64,000 bases of DNA from Bradyrhizobium elkanii USDA 76 (GCF_023278185.1 NZ_CP066356.1:372001-436000); one strand, 5' to 3'; shown: positions 49,038-58,153, numbered from the stretch's first letter. Program-made: numbers and translations. Notes: generated by a model from the letters alone, not told the origin.

Positions 49038-50243
49038 GTGCATTCGACGCCCTACGTCATGGCCCGAACCTCCAGCAACAGGTATGGCGGCCTTCCATGC
49101 CCGCCATCCCTGCTGTTCCGGAACCTGACGTCGGCGCGGTCCGATCGGGTGTTTTCCCCGATGGATCGGGACGGTTTCGGTCCGCGCGGTGCGCGCAGCC
49201 GGCTGCGGATCGCCGGCTTCGTCTGCTGCACCGGCTCGCCCGGGATGTGGGGACCGGCCGCGACCTCGAGCGCGCAGCTCGCCGTCGCCGACATCAACCG
49301 GCGCGGCGGCATCCTCGGCCGCGAGATCGAGTTCTCGGTCTATGATGCCGGCGGACCGATCGAGGAGGTGCTCGACCGCGCCGAGCAGGCGATCGCGTCC
49401 GACGACGTCGATCTCATCATGGGCATGCACACCAGCGCGGTGCGCGTCGCGCTGCGCGGCCTGATCACCCGCAGCAAGATCCCCTACATCTACACGCCGG
49501 TCTATGAGGGCGGCGAACGGACGCCCGGCGTCATCGCGATCGGCGAGACGCCGCGCTGGCAGAACCGGCCGTCGATCCACTGGCTGGCCGAGGCGAAGCG
49601 CGCCTCGCGCTGGTACCTGATCGGCAGCGACTATGTCTGGCCCTGGCAGTCGCACCGCGCGGTGAAGCGCTACATCAAGGAAACCGGCGGCCAGGTGGTC
49701 GGCGAGGAGTTTGTGCCGGTCGGCGAGGACAATCACGAGGCGCAGCTGGAGCGCATCCGTGCCGCGAAGCCCGATGTCGTGCTGATCTCGCTGATCGGCA
49801 CCGACAGCGTGACCTTCAACCGCGCCTTCGCCGATGCCGGCCTTGCCGCCACCACGCTGCGCTTTGCCGGCTGTTTCGACGAGACCGCGCTGCTCGGCAT
49901 CGGCGCCGACAAGACCGAGAACCTGTACTGCGCCTCCGGCTATTTCCCCTCCGTCGGCTCGCGCGAAGGCGACGATTTCAGGGAGCGTTATCGCGCGATG
50001 TTCGGTGCGTTCGCGCCGCCGGTCGGTTCGTGCAGCGAGTCCGCCTATGAAGGGTTCTGCCTGCTCGAGGCCGCCGCCAAGCGCGCCGGCACGCTGGACA
50101 TGCGGCCGCTGCTCGCGGCGGCGGACAACCTCGTCTATCGCGGCCCGCGCGGTCCGGTCACGGTGCGCAGCGGCCACGCCCGGATGCCGATGTATCTTGC
50201 CGAAGCCGACGGTCTCGACTTCAGGGTGATCAAGCCGATCTGA
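49038..50243 (+). CDS. AmiC-like amide receptor / substrate-binding protein, copy 2
   Basis: This 401-residue paralogue of the preceding gene has long identical blocks (for example WYLIGSDYVWPWQSHRAVKR). It also lacks a signal peptide and also starts with GTG behind GGAG. The N-terminal 50 residues differ from copy 1 except for a shared YGG-x5-PPxLLFRN motif. In Pseudomonas, AmiC binds amides and releases the antiterminator AmiR; no AmiR-like gene is visible here, so the partner is unknown. Confidence 0.85.
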   Translation: MHSTPYVMARTSSNRYGGLPCPPSLLFRNLTSARSDRVFSPMDRDGFGPRGARSRLRIAGFVCCTGSPGMWGPAATSSAQLAVADINRRGGILGREIEFSVYDAGGPIEEVLDRAEQAIASDDVDLIMGMHTSAVRVALRGLITRSKIPYIYTPVYEGGERTPGVIAIGETPRWQNRPSIHWLAEAKRASRWYLIGSDYVWPWQSHRAVKRYIKETGGQVVGEEFVPVGEDNHEAQLERIRAAKPDVVLISLIGTDSVTFNRAFADAGLAATTLRFAGCFDETALLGIGADKTENLYCASGYFPSVGSREGDDFRERYRAMFGAFAPPVGSCSESAYEGFCLLEAAAKRAGTLDMRPLLAAADNLVYRGPRGPVTVRSGHARMPMYLAEADGLDFRVIKPI

Positions 50244-50254
50244 GTCTTTCTTCA

Positions 50255-50398
50255 CCTCTCCCGCTTGCGGGGTCGAGACCAGCGGAGCAGGCTCTTAGGT
50301 CGCATTGCATCGAAGATGCAATGCGGGTGGGGGTTCTCTCCACGATATGACTCGCGGTGGCACCCCCACCCCAACCCTCCCCCGCAAGCGGGAGAGGG
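50255..50398. repeat. CCTCTCCCGCTTGCGGGG inverted-repeat element
   Basis: This element has the same arms as 34488-34604, an inner GCATTGCATC-GAA-GATGCAATGC palindrome and opposite GTGGGGGT/CACCCCCA arms. It lies between AmiC-like copy 2 and the amidase gene. Confidence 0.8.
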
Positions 50399-50417
50399 AG
50401 CCTTGCGAAATAATACT

Positions 50418-50443
50418 TGAAAAGGAAAATATTTCCGTTTTCA
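50418..50443. promoter_or_regulatory. A/T-rich imperfect palindrome upstream of the amidase gene
   Basis: TGAAAA and TTTTCA arms enclose GGAAAATATTTCCG, about 100 bases before the GTG start. It may be a regulator site or promoter element of the amidase-transporter operon. Confidence 0.35.
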
Positions 50444-50540
50444 ATACAGCAACGGGGTGAGCGGTTCGCGCGGGCAACGCGCCGCTGCACCCTGCGTCGA
50501 GGGATCAAATCCAAAGATCAAAAGCTATCAGGAGAGCGCC

Positions 50541-52055
50541 GTGACCGTCGTCCTTCCCACGCCAACGCAACTTCGTGCCGTCGCCGAGCAGTGCGGCCTG
50601 TCACTGACCGATGAGGATGTGGCCTCGTTCCGCGGCCTGATGCAGGGCTCGATCGACGCCTACAACGTGATCGCCGCGATGCCGGACGAGCTGCCCAAGG
50701 TGAAATATCCGCGCACGCCGGGCTATCGCCCGTCGGCGGAGGAAAACCCGCGCAACGCCTGGTACTACAAGTCGACCGTGAAGGGCGCGGCCTCCGGCAA
50801 GCTCAAGGGCAAGACGGTGGCGCTGAAGGACAACATCATGCTGGCCGGCGTGCCGATGACGAACGGCTCGTCGACGCTGGAAGGCTATATCCCCGATTTC
50901 GACGCCACCATCGTCACGCGCATGCTCGATGCCGGCGCCGAGATCGCCGGCAAGACCCATTGCGAGCACTTCTGCCTGTCCGGCGGCAGCCACACCAACT
51001 CCTACGGAGCGGTGCACAATCCGCACAAGATGGGCTACTCGGCCGGCGGGTCGTCGTCGGGCTCCGGTGTCGTGGTCGCGCTCGGCGAGGTCGACATGGC
51101 GATCGGCGGCGACCAGGGCGGCTCGATCCGCATGCCGTCCTCGTTCTGCGGCACCTACGGCATGAAGCCGACCTGGGGCCTCGTGCCCTATACCGGCATC
51201 ATGCCGATCGAAATCTTCGTCGACCACACCGGCCCGATGACCGCGACGGTGGAGGACAACGCGCTGCTGCTCGAAGTGATCGCCGGCGACGACGGCTACG
51301 ATCCGCGCATCAAGGCGCCCAAGGTCGAGGATTACACCAAGGCGCTGGGCAAGGGCGTCAAGGGCATGAAGATCGGCATCCTCAAGGAAGGCTTCGAGCA
51401 GCCGACCGCGGAGGCCGCGGTCAACGAAAGCGTGCGCGAGGCGGCCAAGCGCTTCAAGGATCTCGGCGCGTCGGTCGACACCGTGTCGATCCCGATGCAC
51501 ATGGTCGGCCCGGCGATCTGGACGCCGATCGGCACCGAAGGCCTGACCCAGACCATGATGTTCGGCGACGGCTACGGCCTCAGCCGCCCCGACCTCTATT
51601 CGACCTCGCTGATGGATTTCCATCGCGGCTGGCGCCGCCAGGCGGACTCGCTGTCGGAAACCACCAAGCTGTTCATGATGCTCGGCACCTACATCAACAA
51701 CAGCTTCGGTCCGCGCTTCTACGGCAAGGCGCTCAACATCTCCCGTCGCCTCACCGCCGCCTATGACAAGGCGTTCAAGGATTATGACCTGCTGCTGCTG
51801 CCGACCACGCCGATGAAGGCGCCGGCGCTGCCGGCGGCCAATGCCAGCCGCGAGGACTATGTCGCCCGCGCGCTCGAGATGATCACCAACACCGCGCCGT
51901 TCGACATCACCCATCACCCGGCGATGTCGCTGCCCTGCGGCATGATCGACGGCCTGCCGGTCGGGTTGATGCTGGTCGGCCGGATGTTCGAGGAATCCAC
52001 CATCTACCGCGCCGCCCACGCCTTCGAGCAGGCCGGCGACTGGAAGAAGATGTGA
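50541..52055 (+). CDS. amidase (amidase signature family)
   Basis: This 504-residue enzyme is likely an aliphatic or aryl amidase (EC 3.5.1.4). The Ser-cisSer-Lys triad is visible: Lys in VALKDNIMLAGV (about 95), Ser in SAGGSSSGSGVVV (about 172) and the nucleophile Ser in GGDQGGSIRMPSSFCG (about 195). The stretch KPTWGLVPYTG resembles enantioselective amidases of Rhodococcus nitrile pathways, but no nitrile hydratase is in view. GTG 50541 follows AGGAG by six bases. It heads an operon with a Liv-type transporter. Confidence 0.92.
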   Translation: MTVVLPTPTQLRAVAEQCGLSLTDEDVASFRGLMQGSIDAYNVIAAMPDELPKVKYPRTPGYRPSAEENPRNAWYYKSTVKGAASGKLKGKTVALKDNIMLAGVPMTNGSSTLEGYIPDFDATIVTRMLDAGAEIAGKTHCEHFCLSGGSHTNSYGAVHNPHKMGYSAGGSSSGSGVVVALGEVDMAIGGDQGGSIRMPSSFCGTYGMKPTWGLVPYTGIMPIEIFVDHTGPMTATVEDNALLLEVIAGDDGYDPRIKAPKVEDYTKALGKGVKGMKIGILKEGFEQPTAEAAVNESVREAAKRFKDLGASVDTVSIPMHMVGPAIWTPIGTEGLTQTMMFGDGYGLSRPDLYSTSLMDFHRGWRRQADSLSETTKLFMMLGTYINNSFGPRFYGKALNISRRLTAAYDKAFKDYDLLLLPTTPMKAPALPAANASREDYVARALEMITNTAPFDITHHPAMSLPCGMIDGLPVGLMLVGRMFEESTIYRAAHAFEQAGDWKKM

Positions 52056-52097
52056 GGCGCCGCTTGTTGCAGACGCAGGCTGGATGGATCGAGCGCC

Positions 52098-52955
52098 ATG
52101 GCTAGCACTTTTGCCGCGGCGTTCGAGATCGTGAGCTTCGGCGCGATCATCGTGCTGGTGGTGCTCGGGCTCGGCATCATCGCCAGCATGATGGGCATCT
52201 TCAACTTCGCGCAGGGCGAGTTCGTCCTGCTCGGGGCCTATGTGACCTATCTGGCCTACGCCCATGGCGCGCCGGTCTGGGTCGGCATGGTCGCGGCGCC
52301 CTTCGTGGTCGGCGCGATCGGCTTCGTGCTGGAGGCGCTGATCATCAGGCGGTTCTACGCCGCGCCGATCGTGGCGATGCTCGGCACCTATGCGCTCGGC
52401 CTGATCATCCGCGAGAGCGTGCGCGGCCTGATCGGCGGCTTCTATCTCACGGTGCCGGAGCCGATCGGCGGCTCGATCGACCTCGGCTCGGTCCACATCT
52501 CGGCCTGGCGCTTCACCATCATCGTGATCACGCTCTTGGTGATGGGCGCCTGCTATCTCTTGCTGGCGCGCACCTCGTTCGGGCTTCGGGTCCGCGCCAC
52601 GCTGGAGAATCCGGCGCTGGCGCGCGCCTCGGGCATCTCGACGCCCCTGATCTACGGGGCGACCTTCGCGTTTGGCGCGGCGCTCGCCGGGCTTGCCGGC
52701 GCGCTGATCGTGCCGGTGTTCAGTCTGTTTGCCGACCTTGGCATCCGCTTCCTGATCCAGGGCTTCGTCGCCGTGATGGTCGGCGGGGTCGGCTCCTTCA
52801 TCGGTCCGGTCGCCGGCGCCGGTGTGATCGGCACGCTCAGCGCGGCGCTGCCCTGGGTGATGTCTCCGGTCGTCGCCGACGTCCTCGTCTTCGTGCTCGC
52901 CATTGCCTTCATCAAATTCCGCCCGCAGGGCCTCATATCGGGAAAAGGGGTTTAG
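52098..52955 (+). CDS. Liv/urea-amide-type ABC permease (LivH-like)
   Basis: This 285-residue membrane protein has eight or so hydrophobic segments and motifs MMGIFNFAQGEFVLLGAYV and GVGSFIGPVAGAGVIGTL. It follows the amidase by 42 bases. With the next four genes it makes a complete uptake system, arranged like the FmdDEF amide transporters. Confidence 0.92.
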   Translation: MASTFAAAFEIVSFGAIIVLVVLGLGIIASMMGIFNFAQGEFVLLGAYVTYLAYAHGAPVWVGMVAAPFVVGAIGFVLEALIIRRFYAAPIVAMLGTYALGLIIRESVRGLIGGFYLTVPEPIGGSIDLGSVHISAWRFTIIVITLLVMGACYLLLARTSFGLRVRATLENPALARASGISTPLIYGATFAFGAALAGLAGALIVPVFSLFADLGIRFLIQGFVAVMVGGVGSFIGPVAGAGVIGTLSAALPWVMSPVVADVLVFVLAIAFIKFRPQGLISGKGV

Positions 52956-52959
52956 TCAG

Positions 52960-54177
52960 ATGTTCGATCGCACCAATCTCTCGCGCCGCCGCTTCATGAG
53001 CAATTTCGCCTTCGCGACCGGCGCGCTCGCGACCGGGGTCGGCAGCTGGGTGGTCAGGCCCGACTGGGCCAACGCCGCCGAGGGACCGATCAAGGTCGGC
53101 ATCGCGACCGACCTGACCGGCCCGATCGCCTATGCCGGCAACGCCGACGCCAACGTCGCCAAGATGGTGATCAAGGAGATCAACGCCGCCGGCGGCCTGC
53201 TCGGCCGGCCGCTCGAGCTCTATATCGAGGACACCGCCTCGAACGAATCGGTCGCGGTCGGCAATGTCCGCAAGCTGATCCAGCGCGACAAGGTCGACAT
53301 GGTGCTCGGCGGCATCACCTCGTCGATGCGCAACGCGATCAAGGATCCGATCGTGGCGCGCGGCAAGACGCTCTACATCTATCCGCAGCTCTACGAGGGC
53401 AAGGAGTGCACGCCCTATCTGTTCTGCACCGGACCGACGCCGGCGCAACAATGCGACACCTTCATCCCCTGGCTGATCAAGAACGGCGGCAAGAAATTCG
53501 CGCTGCCGAGCGCCAACTATGTCTGGCCGCACACGCTCAACGTCTACGCCCGCAAGGTGATCGAGTCGAACGGCGGCGAGGTGGTGTTCGAGGAGTATTA
53601 CCCGCTCGACCAGGTCGACTTCTCGGCCACCGTCAACCGCGTCATCTCCAACAAGGTCGACGTCGTCTTCAACACCGTGATCCCGCCCGGCGTCGGTCCG
53701 TTCTTCAAGCAGCTTTATGAAGCCGGCTTCCTCAAGAACGGCGGGCGGCTCGCCTGCGTCTACTATGACGAGAACACGCTCAACATCAACCAGGCCAACG
53801 AGATCGAGGGGCTGGCGAGCTGCCTCGATTATTTCAAGGTGCTGACCAAGGAAGATCCGTTCGACGCCAAGCTGCAGGCGGCCTATGAAAAGGATTTCCC
53901 CGGCAACTTCCTGTTCGCGGCCGGCAGCGCCGCCACCGGAACCTATCGCGGCCTCAAGCTGTGGGAGGCGGCGGTCAAGGAGGCCGGCAAGGTCGATCGC
54001 GACTCCGTTGCGGCCGCGCTCGACCACGCCAAGATCGCCGAAGGGCCGGGCGGACCCGCGGAGATGGTGCCAGGCAAGCGTCACTGCAAGATGAAGATGT
54101 ACACCGCTGTTGCCAAAGGCGGGAACTATGAGATCGTGGCGCGCAGCGACGGTCTCGTTGATCCCAAGGAATGCTGA
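52960..54177 (+). CDS. amide/urea-type ABC transporter substrate-binding protein with Tat signal
   Basis: This 405-residue binding protein carries a twin-arginine signal (LSRRRFMSNFAFATGALATG, cleavage near ANAAE). The mature part has IKVGIATDLTGPIAYAGNAD, EINAAGGLLGRPLELYIEDT and LPSANYVWPHTLNVYARKVI, close to FmdD/UrtA-like receptors and distantly to the two AmiC-like proteins upstream. It sits between livH-like and livM-like genes. ATG 52960 is four bases after the permease stop. Confidence 0.92.
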   Translation: MFDRTNLSRRRFMSNFAFATGALATGVGSWVVRPDWANAAEGPIKVGIATDLTGPIAYAGNADANVAKMVIKEINAAGGLLGRPLELYIEDTASNESVAVGNVRKLIQRDKVDMVLGGITSSMRNAIKDPIVARGKTLYIYPQLYEGKECTPYLFCTGPTPAQQCDTFIPWLIKNGGKKFALPSANYVWPHTLNVYARKVIESNGGEVVFEEYYPLDQVDFSATVNRVISNKVDVVFNTVIPPGVGPFFKQLYEAGFLKNGGRLACVYYDENTLNINQANEIEGLASCLDYFKVLTKEDPFDAKLQAAYEKDFPGNFLFAAGSAATGTYRGLKLWEAAVKEAGKVDRDSVAAALDHAKIAEGPGGPAEMVPGKRHCKMKMYTAVAKGGNYEIVARSDGLVDPKEC

Positions 54178-54184
54178 GCGATCA

Positions 54185-55279
54185 ATGGTTGGAGCAAGAG
54201 AAGCGGTCGCACGCGTCGGTGAGGAACCAGATGCCGTGACGGGCGAGGGTGCACCGGCCGCAAGCGCGCCGGCGGGACGGACATCGGCAGGATGGAAAGT
54301 CCTGCCGATCGTGGAGGGGCTGGTGCTGTTGATCGCACTGGTCCTGCCATGGGTGCTGCAGGATTATCTCACGGTGTTCGCCACCCGTGTGGTGATCCTC
54401 GCGCTGTTCGCGCTGTCGTTCGACCTGGTGTGGGGCTACGCCGGCATCATGAGCTTCGGCCAGGCGCTGTTCTTCGGCGCCGCCGGCTACGGCGTGGCGC
54501 TCTTGGCACGCGACCTCAACGTCACCTCGATCCTGTTGATCCTGCCCGCCGGCATCTTGATCGGGCTCACTGCGTCGCTGCTGCTCGGCGGCTTCCTGCT
54601 GCTCGGGCGTTATCCCTCGAGCGTGATCTTCGTCTCGCTCGGCACCCTGACCGGCTCCTATGCCGCGGACCGGCTGGCGCGCGGCTGGTACTATCTCGGC
54701 GGCCAGAACGGCATCCCGTCGATCCCGCCGCTCACCCTCGGCAGCTACGAGTTCGAGGAGGGGCCGATCTACTACTACATGGTGCTCGGCATCCTCGTGG
54801 TCGTCTATCTGCTCTGCCGCTTCCTGGTCCGCTCGCAATTCGGCCTCGCGCTCGCCGGCCTGCGCGAGAACGAGCAGCGCATCGCCTTCTTCGGCTACAA
54901 GGCGCAGCATCTGAAGGCGATCATCTTCGCGGTCGGCGGCACCATCGCCGGTCTCGCCGGCAGCCTCTATGCCTTCCACGAGGGCTTCGTCTGGCCCAAC
55001 ATGCTGGGCGTCGTGTTCTCGACCCAGGTCGTGCTCTACGTCTTGTTCGGCGGCTCCGGTACGCTGATCGGCGCCGTGATCGGCACCGTGATCATCGAGG
55101 GCGTCAGCTTCTGGCTGTCGGACAATTACCGCGACGTCTGGCCGATCATCCTCGGCGTGCTGCTGCTGCTCGTCATCATGTTCCGGCCGCTCGGGCTGAT
55201 CTCCTTCGTGCTCGGCGAGCGCGAGCGGGTCGGCAGTTTCGGCAAGGCCCCGAAGGAGACCGGCAATGCCGCTCCTTGA
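54185..55279 (+). CDS. Liv/urea-amide-type ABC permease (LivM-like)
   Basis: This 364-residue protein has a hydrophilic 40-residue N-terminal tail followed by about ten membrane helices, with DLVWGYAGIMSFGQALFFGAAGYGVALL and GGSGTLIGAVIGTVIIEG. It pairs with the LivH-like permease. Unlike the locus at 15420-17273, permease and ATPase are separate here. Its end overlaps the LivG-like start by 14 bases. Confidence 0.92.
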   Translation: MVGAREAVARVGEEPDAVTGEGAPAASAPAGRTSAGWKVLPIVEGLVLLIALVLPWVLQDYLTVFATRVVILALFALSFDLVWGYAGIMSFGQALFFGAAGYGVALLARDLNVTSILLILPAGILIGLTASLLLGGFLLLGRYPSSVIFVSLGTLTGSYAADRLARGWYYLGGQNGIPSIPPLTLGSYEFEEGPIYYYMVLGILVVVYLLCRFLVRSQFGLALAGLRENEQRIAFFGYKAQHLKAIIFAVGGTIAGLAGSLYAFHEGFVWPNMLGVVFSTQVVLYVLFGGSGTLIGAVIGTVIIEGVSFWLSDNYRDVWPIILGVLLLLVIMFRPLGLISFVLGERERVGSFGKAPKETGNAAP

Positions 55280-56000
55280 GGCGCAAGGCATCAGCAAGGT
55301 GTTCGGCAAGCTCACCGCGCTCGACGGTGCGGCGCTGACCGTCGGCGAGAACGAGTTCCACGGCCTGATCGGCCCGAACGGCTCCGGCAAGAGCACGCTG
55401 ATGAAATGCGTCGCCGGCGCCGAGGTGCCGACCACGGGCAAGGTCTCCTTCGTCAACACCGACATCACCGCGTTCACGCCGACCGAGCGCGCCCGCGCCG
55501 GCATGAGCCTGAAGTTCCAGATCACCTCGGTGCTGCCGACGCTGACGCTGTACGACAACATCCTGCTGGCGCTGCAGGCGCAGTGCTCGCTGTTCGATCT
55601 GGTGCTCTCGCGCACCCGCAAGAGGCTGCACGATCAGGTGATGACGATGCTGACCCAGTTTCGGCTCGCCGATCGCGCGCATGATGCCGCCGCGGCGCTG
55701 TCGCATGGCCAGCAGCAATGGCTCGAGATCGCGATGGCGCTCGCCGGCAAGCCGCGGCTGTTGCTGCTGGACGAGCCGACCGGCGGCATGAGCCTCGAGG
55801 AGCGCCGCGTCACCGGCGAGCTGTTGCAGCCGATCAAGCAGCATTGCTCGCTCGTCATCGTCGAACACGACCTCGATTTCATCCGCGACATCTGCGACCG
55901 CCTCACCGTGCTCGACCAGGGCAAGGTGCTGGCCTCGGGGACGGTCGCGGAAATCCAGGCCAACAAGAGCGTCCAGGAGATCTATCTTCGCCGTGCCTGA
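55266..56000 (+). CDS. Liv/urea-amide-type ABC ATPase (LivG-like)
   Basis: This 244-residue ATPase has Walker A GPNGSGKST, signature LSHGQQQWLEIAMAL and Walker B LLLLDEPTGGMS with VEHDLDF. LSHGQQQWLEI is the variant common in urea/amide (UrtD-like) transporters. It overlaps the genes on both sides. Confidence 0.93.
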   Translation: MPLLEAQGISKVFGKLTALDGAALTVGENEFHGLIGPNGSGKSTLMKCVAGAEVPTTGKVSFVNTDITAFTPTERARAGMSLKFQITSVLPTLTLYDNILLALQAQCSLFDLVLSRTRKRLHDQVMTMLTQFRLADRAHDAAAALSHGQQQWLEIAMALAGKPRLLLLDEPTGGMSLEERRVTGELLQPIKQHCSLVIVEHDLDFIRDICDRLTVLDQGKVLASGTVAEIQANKSVQEIYLRRA

Positions 56001-56694
56001 GCAAACCTTCCTCGATATCCGGCATCTCGATGCCGGTTATGGCCGCAGCCAGGTTCTGTTCGATGTCAACATCGGCATTCCCTGGCGCGGCGGCGTCGCC
56101 GTGCTCGGCCGCAACGGCGCCGGCAAGACCACGCTGATGAAGACCATCGTCGGCGAGCTCGCAAGCTCGCAAGGCGAGTTGTTCTTCGACGGCCGCGACA
56201 TCACGCGGCGCCGCACCGAGGAGCGCGTGCGCTCCGGCATCGGCTATGTGCCGCAGGAGCATTCGGTGTTCGCCCGCCTGTCGGTGCGCGACAACCTCGC
56301 GGTCGGCTCGCTGTTCAATCCGGATGCCAGCGCGGTCGATCGCGTGCTGGAGATCTTCCCGAAACTCGGCCAGCGGCTCGACCAGCCGGCCGGCACGCTG
56401 TCCGGCGGCGAGCGCAAGATGCTGGCGATCGGCCGCGCCATGCTCGGCAATCCAAAACTGCTGCTGCTGGACGAGCCGACCGAAGGCGTCTGGATCGGCG
56501 TGATCGAGGAGATCACCGAGCGGCTGATCGAGCTCGCGAAGAGCATCTCGGTCGTGATCGTCGAGCAGCATCTCGACCTCGCGCTGCGCGTCGCCGACTA
56601 TGCCTATGTGCTGGACCGCGGCCGCGTCGCGCTGCAGGGCGGCGCGAGCGAGGTGCGGAGCGATCCGGAACTGCTGCGCTATCTGGCGCCGTAG
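55993..56694 (+). CDS. Liv/urea-amide-type ABC ATPase (LivF-like)
   Basis: This 233-residue ATPase has Walker A GRNGAGKTT, signature LSGGERKMLAIGRAML, Walker B LLLLDEPTEGV and the switch segment IVEQHLDLAL. The D-loop side reads EGVWIGVIEEI where most relatives have EGIQPSIIxEI. GTG 55993 overlaps the LivG-like gene by eight bases. It is the last gene of the amidase operon. Confidence 0.92.
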   Translation: MPEQTFLDIRHLDAGYGRSQVLFDVNIGIPWRGGVAVLGRNGAGKTTLMKTIVGELASSQGELFFDGRDITRRRTEERVRSGIGYVPQEHSVFARLSVRDNLAVGSLFNPDASAVDRVLEIFPKLGQRLDQPAGTLSGGERKMLAIGRAMLGNPKLLLLDEPTEGVWIGVIEEITERLIELAKSISVVIVEQHLDLALRVADYAYVLDRGRVALQGGASEVRSDPELLRYLAP

Positions 56695-56700
56695 CAGGCT

Positions 56701-57189
56701 TCAATGCGGCAGGCGGTCGGCCTTGCGGCCGATCACGCCGTCGCCCGGCGTCCGCGTCCGCCGTGCCGATCGCATCTCGCGACGCACATACCAGGCCGCG
56801 ATCGAGCAGATCAGCCAGGCCAGCGATGCGGCGATGAAGGCGGCCGGCACGCTGCGGTCCACCGTCAGCGCGTAGACGATGGCAAATGCCAGCATGCCGA
56901 CCGCGCCGAGTGCTGCGCCTGCGGCATCGAGCGCCGCGGCCTGCTGCCCGCGCCACGTGCCATCGAGCCCGGCGTTCCGCTTGCGGCGGATTTCATGCTT
57001 CTCGATCAAGGTCGCGCTGGCGCAGAAGATGGCGGGGAGTGCAAGAAAGGCGCCGCCGACATAGGCGCCGCAGGTGCTGCTGATCAGGCCGGTCAGGACG
57101 GTGACGCCGCCACCGAGCACGAAGCGGATCAGATATTCGGTCCAGCGGCTTTCCCTGAGCGAGGACAGTGAGACGCGGACCGGTGTCAT
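56701..57189 (-). CDS. small membrane protein, DUF3147-like
   Basis: This 162-residue protein begins RWTEYLIRFVLGGGVTVLTGLIS and has about four membrane helices, two before and two after a charged central part (EKHEIRRKRNAGLDGTWRGQ). It resembles the neighbouring gene in its N-terminal half and DUF3147 proteins in general. Function unknown. Its start overlaps the next gene's stop by four bases. Confidence 0.75.
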   Translation of the reverse strand: MTPVRVSLSSLRESRWTEYLIRFVLGGGVTVLTGLISSTCGAYVGGAFLALPAIFCASATLIEKHEIRRKRNAGLDGTWRGQQAAALDAAGAALGAVGMLAFAIVYALTVDRSVPAAFIAASLAWLICSIAAWYVRREMRSARRTRTPGDGVIGRKADRLPH

Positions 57190-57533
57190 GCCTGCCCTCC
57201 GGCAACGCCCAGCAAGCCGAAGACGATCGCGAGCCAGACGACAAGCGCCAGCAAGGTGGCGGGGGCAGCGCGGAGTCTTGCGCGAATCAGCAGTTGGCAG
57301 ACCACGAAGCTATAGATGGCCAGCGCAACGGCGCCGGCCATCATCGCGCGGCTCTGCAGGCCGGCGTAGTCGGCGCCGTGCTGGTACACGGCGATGCCGA
57401 GGGTGGCGAGCGCAACCGACGGCGCCGCGCCGAACAGGCCGGCAAAGCTCTTCGGACGCAGAATGTCGCCCAGCATCGCGAAGGCCGACACCACGGCTCC
57501 GCCCACGAGAAAGCGGATGACATATTCGCTCAT
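57186..57533 (-). CDS. small membrane protein, DUF3147-like
   Basis: This 115-residue, four-helix membrane protein (YVIRFLVGGAVVSAFAMLGD, AAPSVALATLGIAVYQHG, LLALVVWLAIVFGLLG) is a paralogue of the downstream gene. It is coupled by four-base overlaps to both the PAP2 gene upstream and the DUF3147-like gene downstream, so the three form one operon. Two small related proteins of this type may form a hetero-oligomer. Confidence 0.75.
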   Translation of the reverse strand: MSEYVIRFLVGGAVVSAFAMLGDILRPKSFAGLFGAAPSVALATLGIAVYQHGADYAGLQSRAMMAGAVALAIYSFVVCQLLIRARLRAAPATLLALVVWLAIVFGLLGVAGGQA

Positions 57534-58153
57534 CGCGCCTTGCCCCGCGGCGGATCGTCACCGGGATAGCCGGTCCATAATCGCAGCAGCCGCTCGAGAA
57601 CTGCCCCGAGCCCAAATCCCGCGATCACGTCGCTCGTCCAGTGTGCGAGAACCACAATGCGCGTCAGCGAAAGGCCGATCGCGACGGACTGCATCGCGCG
57701 GCGCGCGCCGGCGGGCAATGTCGCGGCCGCCGACGCCAGCGCGCCCATATGCAGCGCGTGGCCGGATGGGAAGGCGTCGTCGCGCTTGCCCGAGATCGGG
57801 ATGCCATTGGCGTGGCCGGTCACGGTCAGGCGATCCGGGCGGGTCTGATTGAACAGCAATTTCAGGCCATGCGGCAGCAGCGATGCTGCGACCGTCACCA
57901 GCAGCGCGTGATTGCCGGCGCGCTCGAGCGAGGCGCCGCGCCCGCGTGAGGCGAGCCAGCCGGCGGCGGCGAGCGCAAGCAGGACCTTTTCGTCAGCGCC
58001 CCAGGTCAATCCGCGGGCGATCTCTTCCGGCGCAGGTGCGGTGTTGCGGGCGATCGCACGCGCGATCATGGTGTCCGCCGCGGTCGGGCGAATGGTGATC
58101 GGGAAGGGGGCGCCTTGATGGCGGCGTACGCGAACTCTGGCTGTCGTATGCAT
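57530..58153 (-). CDS. PAP2-family membrane phosphatase
   Basis: This 207-residue protein has all three PAP2 motifs: K-x6-RP in KLLFNQTRPDR, PSGH in DDAFPSGHALHMG and the R-x5-H-x3-D motif in SLTRIVVLAHWTSDVIAG. Family members dephosphorylate phosphatidic acid, undecaprenyl pyrophosphate or similar lipids. ATG 58153 is used; the frame runs six codons further. First gene of a three-gene operon. Confidence 0.88.
   Translation of the reverse strand: MHTTARVRVRRHQGAPFPITIRPTAADTMIARAIARNTAPAPEEIARGLTWGADEKVLLALAAAGWLASRGRGASLERAGNHALLVTVAASLLPHGLKLLFNQTRPDRLTVTGHANGIPISGKRDDAFPSGHALHMGALASAAATLPAGARRAMQSVAIGLSLTRIVVLAHWTSDVIAGFGLGAVLERLLRLWTGYPGDDPPRGKAR

Noticed and set aside
50601..52496. 631-codon minus-strand frame over the amidase gene
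   Set aside because: It is antisense to a gene with an intact Ser-Ser-Lys triad, and its composition is His/Arg/Asp-rich noise.
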